Origin: Silene noctiflora
Lineage: Eukaryota > Streptophyta > Magnoliopsida > Caryophyllales > Caryophyllaceae
Assembly (NCBI GenBank): GCA_009801015.1
Contig: VHZZ01002516.1
Coordinates: forward strand, 28,512-53,394
Direction: 5' to 3'
Length of the DNA stretch: 24,883 bases
In this document: in pieces, positions 20,401-24,883 of the stretch
Position numbering within the stretch: position 1 is the first letter of the stretch
Layout of the letters: every line of letters starts with the position of its first letter
Made by a program: the position numbers and the translations under genes
The notes under the pieces: model-generated
What the model saw: only the letters and a program-made list of their open reading frames with translations
Database searches by the model: none
Told to the model about the DNA's origin: nothing

Positions 20401-22205
20401 TATTTTTGGATTGCATTTGATGAGTAATTTGATCTTTCACATTCAATTTAGTCCACTTGTCATCTTATAATTGGCTTCCTCCTCTTTCCTTGGTCTTTGT
20501 GCCAAAACCAAAGGACAACAAATGAGCGGGACGGAGGGAGTACAATTTTTGAACTTTTGCCCAGTAACTGAAATTTTGCAAGATGCTATGATTAAATTGC
20601 TGTGGTGTCTAAGCTCTATGTCGACTGTTTTTCCTTTATTATATGTGAGAGAGAGTCTTCTTTTATTGTTGAGATGGAAGCATATCTTGAAGACTGAATT
20701 CCCATCATCTTTTCCATTATATTTCTCTTCCACGTAATGTTTTTCTTATACTTATCTGCAGATTTATCATTCACAATCTTTCAGACAAGATGCCATACCA
20801 CCTAGTGAGCGTGGACTTCTTCAGAAATTAGAGGAAGTTGACTCATCTATCAAGGTACACATTTCCTGACATTGCACTTTGGGCCAGATTTGAACCAGGT
20901 TGAACAATTCTAAATGAAATGCATGTGTCTGTAATTCGTTGATCTCAGAGAGTTCAAACACTGATTGAAAAGCAGCAGTCTCAAGGATTTCCTTCAGATG
21001 GACTGATGGAGGTAAGAATAATTACATCTGAAACTAGCTTTGGGTTGACTAAGAACTTCCGATGAGATTAGTTGCCTTCAAGGATAGAATTATTGTTGGT
21101 ATGATGATTACTGTAATTATCTTTCATATTGAACCATTCTATTGAATGTTAAATTTATCCATTTCTAGAGGGACCAAACTCCAAAGACTCGCTTTTTTAG
21201 CTTTGGAATATGATAAAGCAATCCATGAAATTTACACTTCTTGTATACTGTAGAACCTACTAGCCCTGTGCGAACCCTGCCACATCGGCATCAGCAGTAG
21301 GCAGCTTGTTCCCCAAAGAGCAGTGCAATACCAACATCACCGCCAAGGGTGTAGGCTGGTGGTGGTTAGCTCTAATACCATTGATATGAATAATGGAAGA
21401 ATCCACCTCAAAAGCTAGCTAAAAGGGTGGAATAGTCCATTTCTGTATAAACCCAACATCAAGCCCCCCATATGAGTCAAATTACCGATGTGGGACTCAA
21501 GTCCCATTACCTTGCAATGTTTCGTAAGACTTGCCTAGTTGCCTGCCGGAGGTGGGAGCTAGAATCACTGGAGTACCGATGTTAACTAATAAGACACAGC
21601 AGACCATATAGTCTCCATTTATCCTCATACTTTCCTTTTCCACCCTTGTTTACGTATGGTTTTTGACGGTCAGAGATGCAAAACAGGTCGTAGTTGTATG
21701 CTTATTCTGTCAAGTAAAACTTATTATGTTACTGGATTGGCTTTAAAGTTGTCATCTTAGTTCATTGGCTTTAAAGTGTTCATCTTCTCATACGACTACA
21801 TTTTCGGGTCTTACTATCTTCTTGCATTTATTGCTTTCATTCATGCTTGGACTTGATATTCAGTTGCAAGATTATAGCGTTGTGAGACCTCAAGCTTATT
21901 TGAGGCCCTAGATTAATTTTGAAAAGTCTGGCGAGTATAGCTGTATATAGGTTCTCGGTTAAAGAAAAAATAGATATGAATGCACCGAATGTCATCATGA
22001 GCTTATATATTAAATAAATAATGTATACATTTTATTTATTTGCATTTCCAGTTAAACCAAAACCCTAAAAAATGCGTACGCTTATTTATTACGAAGTAGA
22101 ATAGTAGTCATTTGATGAATTTGTCGTAGTAATATTTGATTGCCGGGTTTGATGAATGACAAGTTGATTAGTTTATCTGTGTTACTGAAACAGGGGTTGA
22201 GTTAG
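14446..22205 (+). CDS. Membrane-anchored bPH_2 (DUF304-like, bacterial PH-like) domain protein, seven coding exons
   Basis: Coding exons: 14446-14775, 17454-17547, 19069-19187, 19285-19389, 20762-20854, 20949-21011, 22194-22205 (about 271 residues). All junctions keep frame; exon 2 ends in phase 1, the rest in phase 0. The frame is also open 5' of the ATG (from a TTG at 14374), but MQTGDALVEI is the first methionine. The N-terminus is acidic (residues 21-55), then one membrane segment (about 64-84, LLYSLLLVLAWGIGFFMLLY) followed by basic residues (RRFVLRRDIRSRK). Residues about 98-190 resemble the bacterial bPH_2 fold family: LYLTPNAIVYK, VLLPSVADIVIEQGYLQ, YSVRIENVG and a closing IQGVANPNAFRKAV. 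Residues about 231-257 may form a coiled coil. Plants keep such proteins with unknown function; lipid or protein binding at a membrane is inference. The last exon (GLS, stop) is the least certain part. Intron 4 has a GC donor. Confidence 0.85.
14776..17453 (+). other. Intron 1 of the bPH_2 gene (2678 bp)
   Basis: GT-AG intron: donor AAA/GTAAGT, acceptor TTATTGCAG. It contains the tandem duplication at 16032-16437 and a second local repeat (TAACAGGTTGAAACTCGA at about 16526 and 16634, with GAGATCTGTCAG at about 16692 and 16780). A related stretch, ATGCAGATTGATA, recurs in intron 2 near 18588. No separate gene was seen. Confidence 0.8.
16032..16437 (+). repeat. Diverged tandem duplication in intron 1, unit about 199 bp
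   Basis: Copy 1 runs from about 16032, copy 2 from about 16231. Shared words at a 199-bp offset include CTCTGGTCAGCTCT, CCAAGTGCCAT, AGCAATTGG, CTCAGACC and ATATGCAATGGCCTTA, ending with ATGTATTGAATCT. The copies differ at many positions, so the duplication is old. Confidence 0.8.
17548..19068 (+). other. Intron 2 of the bPH_2 gene (1521 bp)
   Basis: GT-AG intron: donor CAAG/GTACAA, acceptor CTTATCAG. It holds the SINE-like fragment at 17958-18080. The frames read in it (17945-18425 minus, 18687-19191 plus) are shadows; the last of these includes exon 3 in a wrong frame. Confidence 0.8.
17958..18080 (-). mobile_element. SINE fragment (3' part)
   Basis: On the minus strand the order is CGGAAACAGCCTCTTT, then GGGTAAGGTTGTGTACATCC, GACCCCTTACCCCGC, and a tail ending GGGTAATGTTGTTGTTTGT. 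This layout, with a TTG-rich 3' tail, matches the shared 3' domain of many flowering-plant SINEs. The 5' tRNA-like head (box A and B) was not found with confidence and no clear target duplication was seen, so the copy may be truncated. Confidence 0.6.
19390..20761 (+). other. Intron 4 of the bPH_2 gene, GC-AG type (1372 bp)
   Basis: The donor reads CAGAG/GCATGT and the acceptor CTTATCTGCAG. Both flanking exons are in phase 0 (ending TSE, starting IYHS). The nearest GT, four bases later, would shift the frame and reach a stop within about 15 codons, so the GC donor is the one that keeps the protein. A Stowaway MITE lies at 20333-20540. Confidence 0.7.
20333..20540. mobile_element. Stowaway (Tc1/mariner) MITE, 208 bp
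   Basis: Starts CTCCCTCCGTCCCGGTC, and the reverse complement of its end starts CTCCCTCCGTCCCGCTC; the repeat continues through ATTTGTTGTCCTTT, about 31 bp with one mismatch. It is flanked by TA on each side (20331-20332, 20541-20542), the Stowaway target duplication. The inside is AT-rich with no coding capacity. The near-identical ends suggest a fairly young copy. Frames at 20443-20737 overlap it and are not genes. Confidence 0.95.
21012..22193 (+). other. Intron 6 of the bPH_2 gene (1182 bp, if the last exon is right)
   Basis: Donor GAG/GTAAGA is close to the ideal consensus. The proposed acceptor is GTTACTGAAACAG before GGGTTGAGTTAG. It contains the TRIM-like LTR. If the intron were retained, the frame would end 18 codons later at a TGA near 21061. 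Confidence 0.55.
21260..21506 (-). mobile_element. TRIM-like element fragment: short LTR plus primer binding site
   Basis: Minus strand: a candidate LTR of about 125 bp (21506 down to 21382) reads TGGGACTTGAGTCCCACATC at its start and ends ATTCATATCA. One base later comes TGGTATTAGAGC (21369-21380), a good initiator-Met tRNA primer binding site. The GTCCCACATCGG motif is common in plant small LTR elements. The internal part continues down to about 21260 and no second LTR was found, so this is a truncated copy. The LTR start is uncertain. Confidence 0.6.
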
Positions 22206-22993
22206 TTAAGCAGCTCTTACCATACTTGGAAAAAGGCTTTCTTACCCAGAAAGGTTTGATTTGACAATCTTGATTTTGGTTCAAATACGTCTGCCTATTT
22301 GTATACACAAATTGTTATTTACGAGTATATTATATGGTTTGTCGTAACTTTCTCGTATGTGGTCGATTTTGTACATAACAGAAAGATTAATCGCATTTAT
22401 AATCATTTATTTATTGCTCCTTCATGTGGATACCATAGTGTCCAAGTTTCTGTTGGGTCCTTTTCTGAGACACATTGATGCCTAATTGGTAGCAGCATTC
22501 TGTAATTGATGCCAAATTACACTTTACGCATATACTTGTAGTAAATTCTCCTCTAAAAGGGTTTTACTATAAAACATAAGTAAACCCATCTATCAATGAT
22601 AATCAAGTCCTTATCAAAGGAAACCATGCAAAATTACCATGCGACACGGGTTGTCTAATTTTTGTATGCAAGGTCATACTCATTGACATTTGATAATTTA
22701 CTGCATCCATGATTCCATGCTAATTGTTTTTTTTTTTTTTTTTTTTTTTTTTTTTGTTAAATTAAGAACCAACGAGGAAGCTTTTTTAATTGGAAGCGTC
22801 TTAGTAGTAAATAAGGTATTGTAAGGGAATTGGATTAATACGACGCGACTTTACTTATGAATTATGGTACTAGTGTTAATCGAATAAAATCATGTTACAA
22901 ATCTCCTTCCAACAATATTATAAGGGAAATAGGTTAAGGTCGATCCAAATATAATAAGTCCGAAAAAATCAAGTGTCCAACTCGATGGATTTA
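22206..22993. other. 3' flank of the bPH_2 gene, AT-rich, no gene seen
   Basis: The proximal part is probably the 3' UTR (no clear AATAAA close to the stop). A run of 29 T lies at 22727-22755. It could be a simple repeat or the poly(A) tail of a minus-strand retroposed sequence at higher coordinates, but I recognise nothing next to it. Confidence 0.4.
22727..22755. repeat. Poly(T) tract, 29 bp
   Basis: Uninterrupted T run. A shorter run of 16 T lies at about 23693-23708. Confidence 0.9.
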
Positions 22994-23004
22994 TTATCAT
23001 CTCA

Positions 23005-23218
23005 CAAATAGGATTATACAACCAATGTATAAGAATTCGAGCTTATATGTATTTTTTCTGAGCTAATGCAAAGTTTATATTTTTAATGTGTAAATGGATG
23101 AGATCAGATAATTTTTAATAAAGCTCATATTCTTTAAGATAAAGCTCGGATACTTTATTAAAAAGCTCAGATTTTACACCGTACAACTGGTACAACTGGT
23201 TGTATAGTCCGTGAATTG
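23005..23218. mobile_element. MITE candidate, Mutator-like, 214 bp
   Basis: Flanked by an exact 11-bp direct repeat TTATCATCTCA (22994-23004, 23219-23229). The left end CAAATAGGATTATACAACCA and the reverse-complemented right end CAATTCACGGACTATACAAC give an imperfect inverted repeat centred on GGAYTATACAACCA. Target duplications of 9-11 bp are the Mutator size. Inside, an AAAGCTCRGATWYTTTA unit repeats about three times at 23119-23180, and GTACAACTG is duplicated near 23181-23199. There are no coding sequences. Confidence 0.6.
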
Positions 23219-23229
23219 TTATCATCTCA

Positions 23230-24570
23230 TAACTCTATTCGTGACCATTTTTATATAGACTTTTAGACTCTTGTAAACTTGTAGTTTTATCCCGAAGAAG
23301 AAAGACAAAATGAGATTGGATAGGTGACAAAAATGCACAAAACCCACAAATATTTCTGAATACACAAATCAAATCAGATAAGTGGACAAAATGTCAGTGA
23401 AAAGATAACACGTTATAAATTCACAAATTGACTATCCGGGTTAAGTATTATACCATTTGTATATATAAGATAAATATATTATTTTTTTTATACATTTTTA
23501 TATACGTATAAGTGATATGTACTTGACCTGTTGTAAACTTAAAACGGACAATACCGTCTTAACAAAGGCTTACGGTTATAAAATGGCCCTCCACTCCTCA
23601 AATCTGCATTTGGTGACATGTATTTACATATAAATATAGGCCGACATCATAAACAACCTTATAAAACTTGTCAACATCTAAATCATACAATCTTTTTTTT
23701 TTTTTTTTAACGTGTTACTTTCACTTGAGAATTAGTATTTTAAATTTTTTGTTGATTACCCTTTAATTTGAGATTTTAATTTATAAAACCTCCTGACTTT
23801 GTATCAACTTTATAATAACAACTTTAATTTTTATAGAGTGCAATAGTCTAAAAATGAGTTTATTATGAGACTTCTAATATAAACGCGTGGTGGGAATGTT
23901 ATTACTTATTTTTGTTTTTAACATATTTTTGTTTTTCCCTTTTTGTTTATCTCAAGTGTGTTGTATGTTGATTTGTTGAGTAATGTTGACATAATAAATT
24001 ATTTCAAGATATCCATCTAATTAGGATATTTAGGAGCTTTAATGTGTAAAACATGTCAAAGTGACGTGTGGGCAGCCACGGCTTCAACTACTTAAAGTGT
24101 TAATTAAATTAAAATTAAATGAAGAATAAACAAGTGCATCAACAATTATTTGCCAACAATTTAATTAGACGTAAAGGCACCAAGAAGTGCATACATGACT
24201 TTTTGTATCTTTGAATTGAATTTGACATCCTAATTCCCAACTCAAGCATTGCTCATGTGTGACACACTCTTATAGTATTTACCTACCACTATACTCATAA
24301 TTTATATATATTATTAAAAGAAATTTTTTTCGAGCGATATTAGAGCGTCCACGTCATCTTTTTTAGTTTTAGAAAAGTATATTATAAAATCTTCCAAAAT
24401 TATGACAAAGATACTATATAACATTTTTTATATCAAAGTGGTATTTTACATAAAAGAATTTTTTTTATTATCAATTTAACCAAAAAAGTATAATACAAAA
24501 CATTTAGAAACTTACATATTTGGATTCGTTGCGAAAAATGCTTTTATTTGAGTATAAATTTCGTATTATT
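23230..24570. other. AT-rich intergenic DNA, no feature seen
   Basis: Long AT-rich stretch with ATATATA-type runs (around 23460-23500 and 24300) and no recognisable gene, structured RNA or transposon ends. Confidence 0.5.
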
Positions 24571-24842
24571 TACTACTTCCTCCCTTTTATTGAATTGTTT
24601 ACATTTACTTTTTGCACAAATATTAAGAAACTGGGATCTCTACTTCTCATATGTTTACTTACACAACTACTCTCATATAAGCCCCCTCATATTTTGGCAC
24701 CCACCCACCGAAAGGTATAAAAGTAGACAATGGTATATGGGTAATCTAATTGATAAAAAAATATCCATATATAGAAACGTAAACAATTAGGGGAACGAGA
24801 TAAAATAGAAAACGTAAACAATTCAATGCTATAAACGAAGCA
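24571..24842. mobile_element. Decayed Stowaway-like MITE
   Basis: TACTTCCTCCC near 24574 followed by ATTGAATTGTTTACATTT pairs with the reverse complement of the sequence ending about 24842 (ATTGAATTGTTTACGTTT). The left end resembles the CTCCCTCC start of Stowaway elements, but the outer bases are poorly kept and no clear TA duplication is seen. A second GTAAACAATT copy lies at about 24780. The open frames at 24520-24790 lie over it and are not genes. Confidence 0.4.
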
Positions 24843-24883
24843 TTATTATTTTCTCAAATTTTAATTATGATAAAAGATGGTGT

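Noticed and set aside
20443..20737. Open frames on both strands in intron 4
   Set aside because: They overlap the Stowaway MITE and run into flanking intron; no conserved motif.
22727..22755. Poly(T) as an RNA polymerase III terminator of a small RNA gene
   Set aside because: No box A/box B or upstream pol III elements were found next to it; 29 T is far longer than needed and fits a simple repeat.

Overview
The window is nuclear DNA of a flowering plant. It is AT-rich, carries a spliced gene with GT-AG introns, and is full of plant transposons (Ty3/gypsy chromovirus, hAT, Stowaway, TRIM, SINE). A eudicot is likely. Caryophyllales is only a guess, from the look of the LTRs. No tRNA, rRNA or CRISPR array was seen.

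Layout. 1-2092: repetitive or degenerate sequence, including a GC-rich island (about 990-1500) and a short unrecognised coding-like remnant (about 1767-1890). 2098-11722: one Ty3/gypsy chromovirus-type retrotransposon on the minus strand, with both LTRs, PBS, PPT and a perfect 5-bp target duplication AAGGG. It is dead (nonsense codons, frameshifts, lost catalytic residues). Two foreign solo LTRs sit inside it: 2548-4076 in its 3' LTR (duplication ATAAT) and 8268-9896 in its gag gene (duplication TTAAC/TTAAA). 12278-13308: a C-terminal remnant of a raffinose synthase gene on the minus strand, split by a 715-bp hAT element with a perfect 8-bp duplication. 13489-14007: a palindromic hAT-like MITE rich in GAGCTCGAG, just upstream of the only apparently intact gene.

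14446-22205: that gene, on the plus strand, reconstructed as seven coding exons for a protein of about 271 residues. It has an acidic N-terminus, one membrane segment, a domain resembling the bacterial PH-like bPH_2 (DUF304) family and a probable C-terminal coiled coil. Its introns hold a 199-bp-offset tandem duplication (intron 1), a SINE fragment (intron 2), a Stowaway MITE (intron 4) and a TRIM-like LTR with PBS (intron 6). Intron 4 appears to be a GC-AG intron.

22206-24883: AT-rich downstream DNA with no convincing gene, a Mutator-like MITE candidate with an 11-bp duplication (23005-23218), poly(T) runs and a decayed Stowaway-like element at the end.

The genes do not form a pathway. The window reads as one housekeeping-type gene next to a nested transposon block and a dead metabolic gene. 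No wholly new system is evident; the most notable items are the bPH_2 membrane gene with its GC-AG intron, the transposon-split raffinose synthase remnant, and the shared palindromic motif clusters in the two nested LTRs.
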